From Carnobacterium_B sp040274945 (GTDB taxonomy: Bacteria; Bacillota; Bacilli; Lactobacillales; Carnobacteriaceae): 64,000 bases of DNA. This document shows, piece by piece, positions 42,027-51,569 of this stretch. Numbering within the stretch: the first letter of the stretch is position 1; each line of letters opens with the position of its first letter. The position numbers and the translations under genes were made by a program. Location: positions 143,416 through 207,415 of the forward strand of contig NZ_JBEMAR010000006.1 in assembly GCF_040274945.1 (NCBI RefSeq). Reading direction: 5' to 3'. The notes under the pieces are model-generated. The model made no database searches. It had not been told where the DNA came from and saw only the letters and a list, made by a program, of their open reading frames with translations.

Positions 42027-42458
42027 ATGAAAAAATTTAAAGATCAATTAGAATTGGTTCGTCCTTTTGATGGTATAATTATTATTCTGTTATTACTAGG
42101 ATCATTCATACCACTTATTATCTTTGGTCAATCTACAAAAAATCTAGATGAAAATAGTTCTATTTATGCCGTAGTGTCTATTGATGGTGAACCAGTTAAA
42201 GAAATAGAATTAACAGAAGATACCCCTCAAGAAACGTTTACTTTTTATCCAGCAGAAGGACAATACAATATTGTTGAAGTTGATGGAACGAAAATTCGTA
42301 ATAAAGAAGACAACAGTCCAGACCAAATTGCTGTAAAAACAGGTTGGATCAGTAAACCTGGTGAAACGGCAATTTGTCTACCACATAAATTGATTATTGA
42401 AATCAAAGCTAAGGATTCTTTAAATGAAACGGATGATGATGTGATTGTTCCGCTTTAA
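42027..42458 (+). CDS. stand-alone NusG domain II-containing protein
   Basis: 143 residues from the ATG at 42027 (GTGGAGTCAAAAGAT upstream). One N-terminal membrane helix (about 15-34: 'GIIIILLLLGSFIPLIIFG') is followed by an outside domain of the NusG domain II family ('IYAVVSIDGEPVKEIELTEDTPQETFTF' style, 'QYNIVEVDGTKIRNKEDNSPDQIAVKTGWISKPGETAICLPHKLIIEI' with the 'GWISxPGExxxCLPxxLxI' signature). The membrane-anchored form has no known transcription role; in other Firmicutes it neighbours redox or FMN genes. Monocistronic here. Confidence 0.85.
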   Translation: MKKFKDQLELVRPFDGIIIILLLLGSFIPLIIFGQSTKNLDENSSIYAVVSIDGEPVKEIELTEDTPQETFTFYPAEGQYNIVEVDGTKIRNKEDNSPDQIAVKTGWISKPGETAICLPHKLIIEIKAKDSLNETDDDVIVPL

Positions 42459-42507
42459 AAAATAGTTCACAACGAATGAATAATAGTCGTTGTGAACTAT
42501 TTTTTTA
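42457..42507 (+). terminator. intrinsic terminator
   Basis: AAATAGTTCACAACGA pairs with TCGTTGTGAACTATTT, followed by Ts. Confidence 0.92.
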
Positions 42508-42648
42508 TGCAATTAAATAACTTTTTATGTATATTAAGTGTTTAAAAAGAGGTGAAACTGTATTAATTTGCAAATTAATGCGTATAGAAGTATACTATAC
42601 GCATTATCTAATGGATTAAAAAACTTAAAAGTGAGAAGGAGTTAGGGT

Positions 42649-43992
42649 ATGGATTCTATGATTAAAGAAGTACATAAAAAAGAAAGTCTTTTGGCCTTGC
42701 AAAAATTAATTGCTATACCATCTGTGAATACATCAGATGGTACGACGAACCCACCTTTTGGTCAAGGAATTGCAGATAGTTTAGAAGAAATTTTAACGAT
42801 TTGTACGAGTTTAGGAATGTCCACATTTAGCGATCCTAAAGGTTTTTATGGTTATGCTGATTATGGTCAAGGAGAAGAATTGGTTGGAATCCTATGTCAT
42901 TTAGATGTGGTTCCTGAAGGGAATCTATCCTTATGGAAAACCGATCCTTTTGAAGGTGTAGTGAAGGATGGTATTATCTATGGTCGTGGAAGTCAAGACG
43001 ATAAGGGGCCTACAATTGCTGCGCTGTATGCGTTTAAAGCAGTGGTTGATGCAGATTTGACTTTTAATAAACGGATTCGTTTTATATTTGGGACAGATGA
43101 AGAAACCCTTTGGCGTTGTATGGATCAGTACAACTTGAACGAAGAAGCACCTACAATGGGCTTTGTTCCTGATGGTGTCTTTCCTTTAACGTACGCAGAA
43201 AAAGGGTTGTTGCAGGCTAAGTTAATAGGACCTGGAAGTAAGGATCTTGTTTTACATTGTGGTGAAGCATCAAATGTTGTTCCGGGAAAAGCAAGCTATA
43301 CCGGTCAAGATGCAAACGAAATTGCCGAAACCTTAAAAGAATTAGAAACAGATTATGTATTATCTAATCAAACGGTTACTGTAAATGGAAAAGCTGTTCA
43401 TGCAAGTACAGCTGAAATTGGAATTAATGCTATAAATAAATTAGCTCAAGGTTTAACCGCTCATTACGCTCACCCGGCAGTAAAATTTCTAGCGGAAAAA
43501 GTTGCAAATGAAACAAATGGCTTTAGTATCTTTGGAGAAGTTAAAGACGCGTTAACTGGAGAACTAACCTTTAATGTAGGTAGTATTCACATAGATGAAG
43601 CAGGTTCTGAAATTGTTTTAGACTTACGAATTCCTGTTAAGTACACAATAGAAGATATGGCTTCACTGTTGGAGAAAACAGCCAATGAATACAAATTGAT
43701 TTATGAAGAATACGACGCTGTTCCATCATTGTATATTCCGAAAGAAAGTCCGCTCGTTCAAACGTTAATGGCTATTTATCGTGATAAAACAGGTGACTTA
43801 ACTGAGCCGACTACTAGTGGCGGAGCAACCTATGCTCGGAAAATGACCAATATGGTAGCTTTTGGTGCTCACTTCCCATATACAAAAAGCCTAGCTCATC
43901 AAGAGAATGAAGGAATGAAATTAGAAGAGTTTTATTTGGCGATGGACATTTATGCAGAAACAATTGCTCAATTGTGTTGTGAAGACTTCTAA
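42649..43992 (+). CDS. pepV: M20 family dipeptidase (PepV/Sapep type)
   Basis: 447 residues. Metal-ligand motifs of M20 dipeptidases: 'GILCHLDVVPEG' (His, Asp), 'IYGRGSQDDKGPTIAAL' (Asp), 'FIFGTDEETLW' (Glu-Glu) and a C-terminal His in 'AFGAHFPYTKSLAHQENE'. The lid domain between about 190 and 330 includes 'GKAVHASTAEIGINAI'. PepV enzymes are cytosolic zinc dipeptidases with broad specificity, including beta-Ala dipeptides. The next terminator is shared with ldh. Confidence 0.9.
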   Translation: MDSMIKEVHKKESLLALQKLIAIPSVNTSDGTTNPPFGQGIADSLEEILTICTSLGMSTFSDPKGFYGYADYGQGEELVGILCHLDVVPEGNLSLWKTDPFEGVVKDGIIYGRGSQDDKGPTIAALYAFKAVVDADLTFNKRIRFIFGTDEETLWRCMDQYNLNEEAPTMGFVPDGVFPLTYAEKGLLQAKLIGPGSKDLVLHCGEASNVVPGKASYTGQDANEIAETLKELETDYVLSNQTVTVNGKAVHASTAEIGINAINKLAQGLTAHYAHPAVKFLAEKVANETNGFSIFGEVKDALTGELTFNVGSIHIDEAGSEIVLDLRIPVKYTIEDMASLLEKTANEYKLIYEEYDAVPSLYIPKESPLVQTLMAIYRDKTGDLTEPTTSGGATYARKMTNMVAFGAHFPYTKSLAHQENEGMKLEEFYLAMDIYAETIAQLCCEDF

Positions 43993-44019
43993 AGATCGTT
44001 AATAAAAAACTTTATCATA

Positions 44020-44056
44020 AAAAAACAGGACTAGTTTTATGCTAGTCCTGTTTTTT
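44020..44056. terminator. bidirectional terminator between pepV and ldh
   Basis: AAAAACAGGACTAG pairs with CTAGTCCTGTTTTT around TTTTATG, with A/T runs on both sides. Confidence 0.92.
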
Positions 44057-44072
44057 AAATTAAAAATGCTTA

Positions 44073-45047
44073 TTAATTTTCTTTTTCCAATGCTTCAAAA
44101 GCATCAGCAGTGACTTTTTTTAATGTAGATGCAGATAAATTCATTTTATCCATTTCAGAATCATTTAATGGAATCTCGATAACACGTTGGATTCCTTGTC
44201 TGTTAATGATTGCTGGAGCACCAATGTATACATCTTTTTGTCCATATTCTCCGTTTAAGTAAACTGAAAGAGGCAATACAGCATTTTCATCATTAAAGAT
44301 GGCTTTTGTAATCCGAGCAAGAGATACAGCAATACCGTAGAATGTAGCACCCTTTTTCTGAATAATATTGTATGCAGAATCTCTTACGCTAAAGAAAACA
44401 TCGACAAGAGCTTGTTCATCAGTATTTGGATTATCTTTGATCCACTCAGTGACGCTAAGTCCAGCAATGTTTGCATGAGACCATACAGGGAACTCTGTAT
44501 CTCCGTGTTCACCTAAAATGTAACTATGAACGTTACGTGTATCAACGCCAGTTAGTTCAGCGATAGCCTGACGGAAACGAGCTGTATCAAGTGAAGTACC
44601 TGATCCAATTACGCGATTTTTAGGAAGGCCAGAAAATTTCCAAGTTGCATAAGTTAAGATGTCTACAGGATTTGTTGCTACTAAGAAGATACCATCAAAG
44701 CCACTATCCATTACTTGACCAACTAAGCTTTTGAAAATTCTTAGATTTTTTTGTACTAAGTCTAAACGAGTTTCACCTGGTTTTTGAGCTGCTCCGGCTG
44801 TAATTACAACGATATCTGCGTCATGGCAGTCGCTATAAGTTGCTGAATAGATTTTTTTAGGAGAAGTAAAAGCTAAAGCATCTGATAAATCAATAGCATC
44901 TCCTTCTGTTTTGGCTGTATTGATATCGATGATTCCTAATTCTTGAGCAATATTTTGAGTCACTAGAGCAAAAGCATAACTAGAACCAACTGCTCCATCT
45001 CCGATTAAAATTACTTTTTGGTGGTCTTTTACTTCTTGTTTAGTCAT
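44073..45047 (-). CDS. ldh: L-lactate dehydrogenase
   Basis: 324 residues. NAD fold 'KVILIGDGAVGSSYAFALV', 'ELGIIDINTAKTEGDAIDLSDAL', 'VVITAGAAQKPGETRLDLV' (substrate-loop Gln/Arg), 'NPVDILTYATWKFSGLPKNRVIGSGT' style block, catalytic His in 'ILGEHGDTEFPVWSHANIAG'. It reduces pyruvate to L-lactate with NADH, the main fermentative step of lactic acid bacteria. It is allosteric-type in length. Inserted opposite to the surrounding operons, with its own promoter at 45090-45118. Confidence 0.97.
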   Translation of the reverse strand: MTKQEVKDHQKVILIGDGAVGSSYAFALVTQNIAQELGIIDINTAKTEGDAIDLSDALAFTSPKKIYSATYSDCHDADIVVITAGAAQKPGETRLDLVQKNLRIFKSLVGQVMDSGFDGIFLVATNPVDILTYATWKFSGLPKNRVIGSGTSLDTARFRQAIAELTGVDTRNVHSYILGEHGDTEFPVWSHANIAGLSVTEWIKDNPNTDEQALVDVFFSVRDSAYNIIQKKGATFYGIAVSLARITKAIFNDENAVLPLSVYLNGEYGQKDVYIGAPAIINRQGIQRVIEIPLNDSEMDKMNLSASTLKKVTADAFEALEKEN

Positions 45048-45089
45048 GATGCAACAAACTCCTTTATGAATAAGATTCTTAATAAAGAT

Positions 45090-45118
45090 AGTGTAACACT
45101 TAACAAACTTTTTGTAAA
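45090..45118 (-). promoter_or_regulatory. ldh promoter
   Basis: Minus strand: TTTACA, 17 bases, TACACT, about 45 bases before the ATG. A TTTGTCAAAT...ATGTGAAAAAAC stretch further upstream only loosely resembles a Rex site. Confidence 0.6.
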
Positions 45119-45272
45119 TCGAAATTTTGAAAATAAATACAAAGTGACAACGATTGATTTATAGACTTTTTTTGTCAAATTAACTATGTGAAAAAACAAT
45201 CTATCTTTTTCCTTCAAGCAAGTTCAACTGTCCAATTGTACTAGATAACGCGTTCGGCCGAAACAAGTAGTG

Positions 45273-45304
45273 AAAAAGCGAAAGTCGTTTGTATACTTTC
45301 GCTT
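45273..45304 (-). terminator. minus-strand terminator-like hairpin
   Basis: On the minus strand AAGCGAAAG pairs with CTTTCGCTT around TATACAAACGA, followed by TTTTT. No minus-strand gene precedes it within 390 bases. Confidence 0.55.
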
Positions 45305-45692
45305 ACATCATACAACTAAAGTACAGTATTTCAAAACGAAAAGTGATGAAGAGATGATAATTTGAAAATAAAAAGATTAAAACCATTAAGCAATGTTTTT
45401 TAAAACTAATGGGTAGTAAGAGAAATAGGGCAATAACAACGATTGACCGATTAGTGCGTAATAGAAAGATAGAATGAAAAAGTATGAAGGGAGAGCTGCA
45501 AGTCTTTTGAGAGGCAATTTGGGAGGGGTTAGACATAAAGATTAAAGAAAAACCCATTGAACTGTGTTATACTATATAAAATTGTTACTGGACGAATTTT
45601 TTTCGTGCGGCACTTTTTTGCGTAAAAATGCTTAATATTCGTTGAATGGATAAAAAAGAAATGTGAAATAATCAACTGGAGTGTACTAAATA

Positions 45693-46268
45693 ATGAAAAT
45701 GATTGTTGGCTTGGGAAATCCTGGCGCAAAATATAAAAATACAAAACACAATATTGGTTTTATTGCAGTGGATGAATTTGCGATTCAGCATAACATGGAG
45801 TTTAGTAAAACGAAATTTGAATCACTGTATGCAGAAGCATTTGTTGGAACTGAAAAAGTTCTTTTAGTAAAACCACAAACATTTATGAATGATTCGGGAA
45901 GAGCTGTTCGGCAGTTAATGGATTATTTTAATGTGGATGTAGAGGACTTAGTTGTAATTTACGACGATTTAGATTTGCCTGTTGGAAAATTACGTTTACG
46001 TCAAAAAGGTAGTGCAGGTGGACACAATGGGATTAAAAGTATTATTCAACACATAGATACATCAGACTTCAACCGTATTCGAATTGGAATTGATCGTCCA
46101 ATAGGGAAGCAAACAGTTATACAGCATGTGTTAAGTGGTTTTCCTAAAAGTCAGCACGAAGAACTGTTGATTACCATAAAAGATTGTGTAGCAGCGGTAG
46201 AGTATTGGATAGAAGGACACCCATTTTTAGAAGTTATGAACCAATTTAATAAAAAAAAGAACGCATAA
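45693..46268 (+). CDS. pth: peptidyl-tRNA hydrolase
   Basis: 191 residues. 'IVGLGNPGAKYKNTKHNIGF' (with catalytic His), 'LVKPQTFMNDSGRAV', 'IYDDLDLPVGKLRLRQKGSAGGHNGIKSII', 'FNRIRIGIDRP'. It recycles tRNA from prematurely released peptidyl-tRNA. The order pth-mfd is conserved in Bacilli. Ribosome site is weak (CTGGAGTG). Confidence 0.97.
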   Translation: MKMIVGLGNPGAKYKNTKHNIGFIAVDEFAIQHNMEFSKTKFESLYAEAFVGTEKVLLVKPQTFMNDSGRAVRQLMDYFNVDVEDLVVIYDDLDLPVGKLRLRQKGSAGGHNGIKSIIQHIDTSDFNRIRIGIDRPIGKQTVIQHVLSGFPKSQHEELLITIKDCVAAVEYWIEGHPFLEVMNQFNKKKNA

Positions 46269-46301
46269 ACAATTAGTAAAATGTGAAATTAAAAAAAGCA
46301 G

Positions 46302-46330
46302 TGAAGCCCAGAAAATTCTGAGCTTCTTTT
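46302..46330 (+). terminator. hairpin between pth and mfd
   Basis: GAAGC and CAGAA pair with TTCTG and GCTTC, followed by TTTTG; moderate. Confidence 0.6.
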
Positions 46331-46387
46331 GTTCATTTTAATGATCTGTTTGTAAAAGGAAAAAATAGATTGGAAGGAGCTCTTACA

Positions 46388-49300
46388 GTGGGAGATATAA
46401 AAAAAATACTAGCTGATGCGCCTGATGTTAAAGCTTTGCTAGATCAACTAGAGCAACATCAATCGCAATTGATAACAGGATTATCTGGTTCGGCAAGAAC
46501 GTTTGTCCTGAGTACGTTAGTAGCAGAAAAGAAAAAACCGTTTATCATTGTGACGCATAATTTATTTCATGCCAATCAATTGATGGAAGATTTCGCGGAT
46601 TGGGTACCTGAAGACCGACTCCATCTTTTTCCAGTTGATGAAATGATCTATGCAGAAATGTCTGTAGCTTCACCTGAGGCAAGAGCTGAACGCGTAGCAA
46701 CGTTAGATTTTTTGTTATCTGAAAAATTTGGTGTTGTGATTGTACCTCTTGCAGGTGTGCGTAAATTATTGCCGCCAAAAGAAATATGGAAGGCCGCTCA
46801 ATTTACGATCAAACAAGGAGGGGAACTGGATTTAACTCATTTATCTCAGCGATTAGTAGATATGGGCTATACGCGCCAACAATTAGTGAACAGTCCTGGT
46901 GAATTTAGTATTCGCGGTGGAATTGTCGATATTTATTCTCTAACCGAAGAATTTCCGATTCGGATTGATTTGTTTGATACTGAAGTTGATTCGTTGCGTT
47001 ATTTTGATGCTGCTACACAACGTTCCATTCAAACAATTGAAAAAGCAACTATTCTTCCCGCAACAGATACCGTTTATACAAAAGAACAATTAACGGCTGC
47101 AGCGCCTATATTTAGTAAAGCTGTCGAAAGAAATCTAGGATTAATACAAGATGCTTCCGAAAAACAAACGTTTATCAAGCAAATGACACCTATTTCAGAT
47201 GCTTTCCAAAAAGGTGAACCAATTGATGAATTAACGATGTTTACAGATTTTATTTACCCTGAAAAAAATAGTGTATTGGATTATATGAGTAAAAAAGGAA
47301 TTGTTGTGATGGATGAGTATCCTAGAATAATGGATACTGATCGTCGGTTAAGTGAAGAAGAAGCGGAATGGGTAACCAGTAAACTGAGTGAGCGACGCAT
47401 TTTGCAAAATCAAGTCTTTTCAAATAATTTTCGTGATCAATTAAAAGCATTAAACACGAGTATCTTATACTTTGCAGTTTTTCAAAAAGGAATGGGAAAT
47501 ACTCGGTTTAATCACATTCATGCTTTTCAATATCGGAATATGCAGCAGTTTTTTGGTCAAATGCCATTACTTAAAACAGAGATGGATCGTTGGATAAAAC
47601 AAAAAAATACGATTATCATTATGGTACCAAATGCTGATCGAGCTAAAAAAGTACATCAAACGTTCAAAGATTTTGAAATTACGAGTAAAATAGTCAAGCC
47701 TGCTAGGCTTGAACTTGAAAAAGTGCAAATCGTTGAAGGGTATGTTCAGTCAGGTTTTGAGATGCCAACAGATAAACTGGTAGTCATTACCGAACGAGAG
47801 CTATTCAATAAAGTCACTAAGAAAACTGCTAGACGCCAAACATTATCAAATGCAGAACGCTTAAAAAGTTACAGCGAACTGAATCCTGGGGATTACGTTG
47901 TCCATGTTAATCACGGGATTGGGAAATATACGGGAATGGAAACTCTTGAAATTGATGGCATTCATCAAGATTATATGTCAATCATTTATAAAGATGATGC
48001 GAAATTATTTATTCCTGTAACTCAACTTAATTTATTGCAAAAATATGTTTCTTCCGAAGCGAAAACGCCAAGAGTTAATAAATTAGGCGGAACAGAATGG
48101 GCTAAAACAAAGAAAAAAGTGGCGACTAAAATTGAAGACATCGCGGATGAACTCATTGAGCTATACGCTGCCCGAGAACAAGAAGTAGGGTATGCATTTT
48201 CTCCAGATGATGCTTATCAAGAGGAATTTGAGAATGCTTTTCCGTATACAGAAACAGATGATCAATTGCGTAGTACTGCTGAGATCAAACATGATATGGA
48301 ACAGAAAAAACCAATGGATCGTTTACTCGTTGGTGATGTTGGATATGGTAAAACAGAAGTAGCAATGCGGGCAATTTTTAAAGCTGTTCAAGAAGGAAAA
48401 CAAGCAGCCTTTTTAGTTCCAACAACTATTTTAGCGCAACAGCACTATGAAACGATGCTGCAACGCTTTGCTGATTTTCCGATTGAGATTGGTTTATTGA
48501 GTCGTTTCCGAACAAAAAAACAGCAGAATGAAACGATAGCAGGTCTAAAAAAAGGACAAGTTGATATTGTGGTCGGAACACACCGTATTTTATCAAAAGA
48601 TATTGAATTTCAAGATATCGGTTTACTGATAGTAGATGAAGAACAACGATTTGGTGTGAAGCATAAAGAGAAATTAAAACAATTAAAAGCGCAAGTGGAT
48701 GTCCTAACCTTAACTGCAACACCTATTCCACGAACGCTTCATATGTCTATGCTAGGTGTAAGAGACTTATCTGTTATCGAAACTCCACCTGCAAATCGTT
48801 ATCCGGTTCAGACATATGTAATGGAACAAAATCTAGGAGCAATCCGTGAAGCTGTTGAACGAGAAATGGCACGTGGCGGACAAGTCTTTTATTTATATAA
48901 TCGAGTAGCCACGATTGAGAAAAAAGTAGATGAACTACAACAGTTGATTCCAGACGCGAGAATCGGCTATGCCCATGGGCAAATGACAGAAGGACAACTT
49001 GAGAACACGTTGCTGCAATTTATTGAAGGGGAATACGACATGTTAGTCACCACTACGATCATTGAGACTGGTGTCGATATGCCCAATGTAAATACGTTGT
49101 TTGTAGAGAATGCAGATCATATGGGATTATCACAATTGTATCAATTGCGTGGTCGCGTAGGTAGAAGTAACCGTGTTGCATATGCCTACTTCTTGTATCA
49201 GCCAAATAAAGTGCTAAATGAAGTCAGCGAAAAAAGATTACAAGCGATTAAAGATTTTACTGAACTAGGCTCAGGATTTAAAATCGCCATGCGTGACTTA

Positions 49301-49909
49301 TCGATTCGTGGTGCTGGAAACCTATTGGGAGCACAGCAACATGGATTTATTGATTCGGTTGGGTTTGATTTGTATTCTGAGATGTTAAGTGAAGCAGTAG
49401 CCCGTAAACGAGGGATAGACGCGAAAGAAGAAAAAACACAAGTTGAAATTGATTTAGGAATCAATGCTTATTTACCAGGTACGTATATAGAAGATGAACG
49501 TCAAAAAATTGAAATCTACAAACGTATCCGAGAATTGAGATCACATGAACAATATGTAGAACTACAAGATGATTTAATTGATCGTTTTGGTGAGTATGCG
49601 GATGAAGTCGCAGACTTGTTAACGATTGGATTAATCAAAATGTATGGTGAACGTGCACTGATAGAAACAATCAAACGAATAGGCGATGAAGTCGAGTTAA
49701 CATTTTCTGTTGTAGGCACTCAGTCGTTGCCGGCAGAAGAAGTGTTTAGATCTTTAAGTGAAGTGCCTTTAAGAGCAAATGTAGCGGTCAAGAAAGACCG
49801 TTTAATGGTTACACTACAACTGAAAAAAGAACCAACCTATCAATGGTTGGGATACATTGAAAAATTTGCTCAAAATATTGTTAACTACCGTTCAAAAGAG
49901 GCTAACTAA
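46388..49909 (+). CDS. mfd: transcription-repair coupling factor
   Basis: 1173 residues from the GTG at 46388 (GGAAGGAGCTCTTACA upstream); the TTG at 46370 lies on that site. The UvrB-like N-terminal part (about 15-350) has 'SPGEFSIRGGIVDIYSLTEEFP'. The RNA polymerase-interacting domain is near 480-560 ('LNPGDYVVHVNHGIGKYTGM'). The helicase has Walker A 'GDVGYGKTEVAMRA', 'DEEQRFGVKHKE', 'LTLTATPIPRTLHMS', 'YQLRGRVGRSNR', followed by the TRCF C-terminal domain. It displaces stalled RNA polymerase and recruits UvrA. Confidence 0.98.
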   Translation: MGDIKKILADAPDVKALLDQLEQHQSQLITGLSGSARTFVLSTLVAEKKKPFIIVTHNLFHANQLMEDFADWVPEDRLHLFPVDEMIYAEMSVASPEARAERVATLDFLLSEKFGVVIVPLAGVRKLLPPKEIWKAAQFTIKQGGELDLTHLSQRLVDMGYTRQQLVNSPGEFSIRGGIVDIYSLTEEFPIRIDLFDTEVDSLRYFDAATQRSIQTIEKATILPATDTVYTKEQLTAAAPIFSKAVERNLGLIQDASEKQTFIKQMTPISDAFQKGEPIDELTMFTDFIYPEKNSVLDYMSKKGIVVMDEYPRIMDTDRRLSEEEAEWVTSKLSERRILQNQVFSNNFRDQLKALNTSILYFAVFQKGMGNTRFNHIHAFQYRNMQQFFGQMPLLKTEMDRWIKQKNTIIIMVPNADRAKKVHQTFKDFEITSKIVKPARLELEKVQIVEGYVQSGFEMPTDKLVVITERELFNKVTKKTARRQTLSNAERLKSYSELNPGDYVVHVNHGIGKYTGMETLEIDGIHQDYMSIIYKDDAKLFIPVTQLNLLQKYVSSEAKTPRVNKLGGTEWAKTKKKVATKIEDIADELIELYAAREQEVGYAFSPDDAYQEEFENAFPYTETDDQLRSTAEIKHDMEQKKPMDRLLVGDVGYGKTEVAMRAIFKAVQEGKQAAFLVPTTILAQQHYETMLQRFADFPIEIGLLSRFRTKKQQNETIAGLKKGQVDIVVGTHRILSKDIEFQDIGLLIVDEEQRFGVKHKEKLKQLKAQVDVLTLTATPIPRTLHMSMLGVRDLSVIETPPANRYPVQTYVMEQNLGAIREAVEREMARGGQVFYLYNRVATIEKKVDELQQLIPDARIGYAHGQMTEGQLENTLLQFIEGEYDMLVTTTIIETGVDMPNVNTLFVENADHMGLSQLYQLRGRVGRSNRVAYAYFLYQPNKVLNEVSEKRLQAIKDFTELGSGFKIAMRDLSIRGAGNLLGAQQHGFIDSVGFDLYSEMLSEAVARKRGIDAKEEKTQVEIDLGINAYLPGTYIEDERQKIEIYKRIRELRSHEQYVELQDDLIDRFGEYADEVADLLTIGLIKMYGERALIETIKRIGDEVELTFSVVGTQSLPAEEVFRSLSEVPLRANVAVKKDRLMVTLQLKKEPTYQWLGYIEKFAQNIVNYRSKEAN

Positions 49910-49972
49910 TCTTTGGTCATAAAAAAAGAATCACAAATTGCTGACCTAGGTCATATAAGTGAGGGCAGAAAA

Positions 49973-51559
49973 TTGGAAAATCAACAAATGAAAAAAATGA
50001 TGAATGGGGCAATTATTCTATCGGTAGCGGCCTTCATTGCCAAAATTTTAAGTGCCGTTTACCGTGTTCCTTTTCAAAATATGGTTGGGAATTCAGGATT
50101 TTATGTTTATCAACAAATCTATCCGATATACGGCATTGCAATGACTATAGCTTTAAGTGGATTTCCAATCTTTTTATCCAAGTTAGTCGCTGAAACGTCT
50201 ACGGTGGATGAACAGAAAAGTCTCTTGAAAAAATCGTTTATTTTATTAAGTACTCTTTCGGGACTCTTTTTCTTAGGTATTTATTTTTCGGCGGAGCTGA
50301 TTGCGAACTGGATGGGCGATGCTAATTTAGAACCAATTATTCAAACTGTTTCGTGGTTGTTTTTGCTAATCCCGTTTTTAGCGGTTAGTCGGGGTTATTT
50401 CCAAGGAACCTTTCGTATGCTGCCAACAGCTGTCTCTCAAGTGGGAGAACAATTTGTACGTGTGGCTGTGATCTTGATCGCCGCTTATGTGTATACGCGC
50501 AGTCAATGGGATGAGTACCAGATGGGGACCATTGCTATGAGCAGTTCTTGGGTAGCAGGTCTAGTCGCTTGCATTATTTTAGGTGCAGCACTGTTGAAGC
50601 AACAGTCTTTTAGGTCGGAGAGAAGTGTAGAATTAGGTTCAATTTCTGAAACAGTTCATTATGCGACTATTGCAAAACGATTTGCTACAGAAGGTGTCAC
50701 CATGTGTTTGTTGAGTGCTTTACTCATTCTTATGCAGTTGATCGATTCGTTTACACTTTATAATGGATTAGTAGAAAATGGATTGAGTTCTTTTGAGGCG
50801 AAAAATTTAAAAGGGATCTATGACCGTGGTCAACCACTTGTCCAATTAGGGATGGTAGTCGCTACTGCTTTTTCTGCAAGTTGGATTCCTTTACTGAGTC
50901 AATCATTTGCCCAACAGAATAGAAAAACGTTTATTCGCACAGGAAAATCATTAGTGCGGATAACAGCAACCTTTGCTATGGCAGCTACTACCGGTATTAT
51001 TGTATTGATGCCGTATTTAAATTTAGTGTTATTTGGCGATACAGATGGAAGCCTGGTGTTGAGCGTATACAGCGTATCCATTTTTTTAACATCATTAATT
51101 GGAGCTTACAATGCTATTTTTCAAAGTCAAAATAAACATCAAGTAGCTTTAATCGGATTACTGATTGGATTAGGCATAAAAATAGGGTTGAATGAATGGC
51201 TCGTTGAACAATTTGGAACACTTGGCTCAAGTGGAGCAACTATAATCGGTTTATTGGCTATCTTAATCATTATGTGGTGGGATTTACCTAAAGAAATAAA
51301 AGAAAGTTTAACGGAAAAAAGTTTTGGATGGAAATTGCTGTTCAGTTGTGGTGTAATGGCTATTATAGTATGGTTCGAGATGAAATGGTTTGGAAATAGT
51401 GCCTTAATAGAAGAGAATCGGTTAGCAGCTTTTGGTTACACAATACTAGGTGGCGTCACAGGTATTGGAGTCTTTTTATGGCTAATGATAAAATGTAACG
51501 TGTTGACGATTCGTGAATGGTTATCTCTTCCGTTTGGTAAAAAAATGTTAAGAAAGTAG
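49973..51559 (+). CDS. MOP-superfamily lipid flippase (SpoVB/YabM-like)
   Basis: 528 residues if it starts at the TTG at 49973 (GAGGGCAG upstream); TTG 49913 and ATG 49988 are alternatives. About 14 membrane helices. 'MMNGAIILSVAAFIAKILSAVYRVPFQNMVGNSGFYVYQQIYPIYGIA' style start is typical of the polysaccharide-biosynthesis/MurJ-like proteins encoded between mfd and yabN in Bacilli. It probably exports a lipid-linked wall precursor; overlap with MurJ function is inference. mfd, this gene and yabN are spaced by only a few tens of bases or fewer. Confidence 0.9.
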   Translation: MENQQMKKMMNGAIILSVAAFIAKILSAVYRVPFQNMVGNSGFYVYQQIYPIYGIAMTIALSGFPIFLSKLVAETSTVDEQKSLLKKSFILLSTLSGLFFLGIYFSAELIANWMGDANLEPIIQTVSWLFLLIPFLAVSRGYFQGTFRMLPTAVSQVGEQFVRVAVILIAAYVYTRSQWDEYQMGTIAMSSSWVAGLVACIILGAALLKQQSFRSERSVELGSISETVHYATIAKRFATEGVTMCLLSALLILMQLIDSFTLYNGLVENGLSSFEAKNLKGIYDRGQPLVQLGMVVATAFSASWIPLLSQSFAQQNRKTFIRTGKSLVRITATFAMAATTGIIVLMPYLNLVLFGDTDGSLVLSVYSVSIFLTSLIGAYNAIFQSQNKHQVALIGLLIGLGIKIGLNEWLVEQFGTLGSSGATIIGLLAILIIMWWDLPKEIKESLTEKSFGWKLLFSCGVMAIIVWFEMKWFGNSALIEENRLAAFGYTILGGVTGIGVFLWLMIKCNVLTIREWLSLPFGKKMLRK

Positions 51560-51569
51560 GCGGAACTGA

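Larger units (their letters stand above)
45048..45692. other. 645-base divergent intergenic region, no gene called
   Basis: Besides the ldh promoter it holds the minus-oriented hairpin at 45273-45304 and a TATACTATAT near 45568 that may be the pth -10. Open frames here (for example 45303-45557 minus) lack ribosome sites and protein-like composition. An untranslated RNA ending at the hairpin is possible. Confidence 0.5.

Noticed and set aside
45303..45557. 84-codon minus-strand frame between ldh and pth
   Set aside because: No ribosome site, no protein-like features, and it ends within the terminator-like hairpin.
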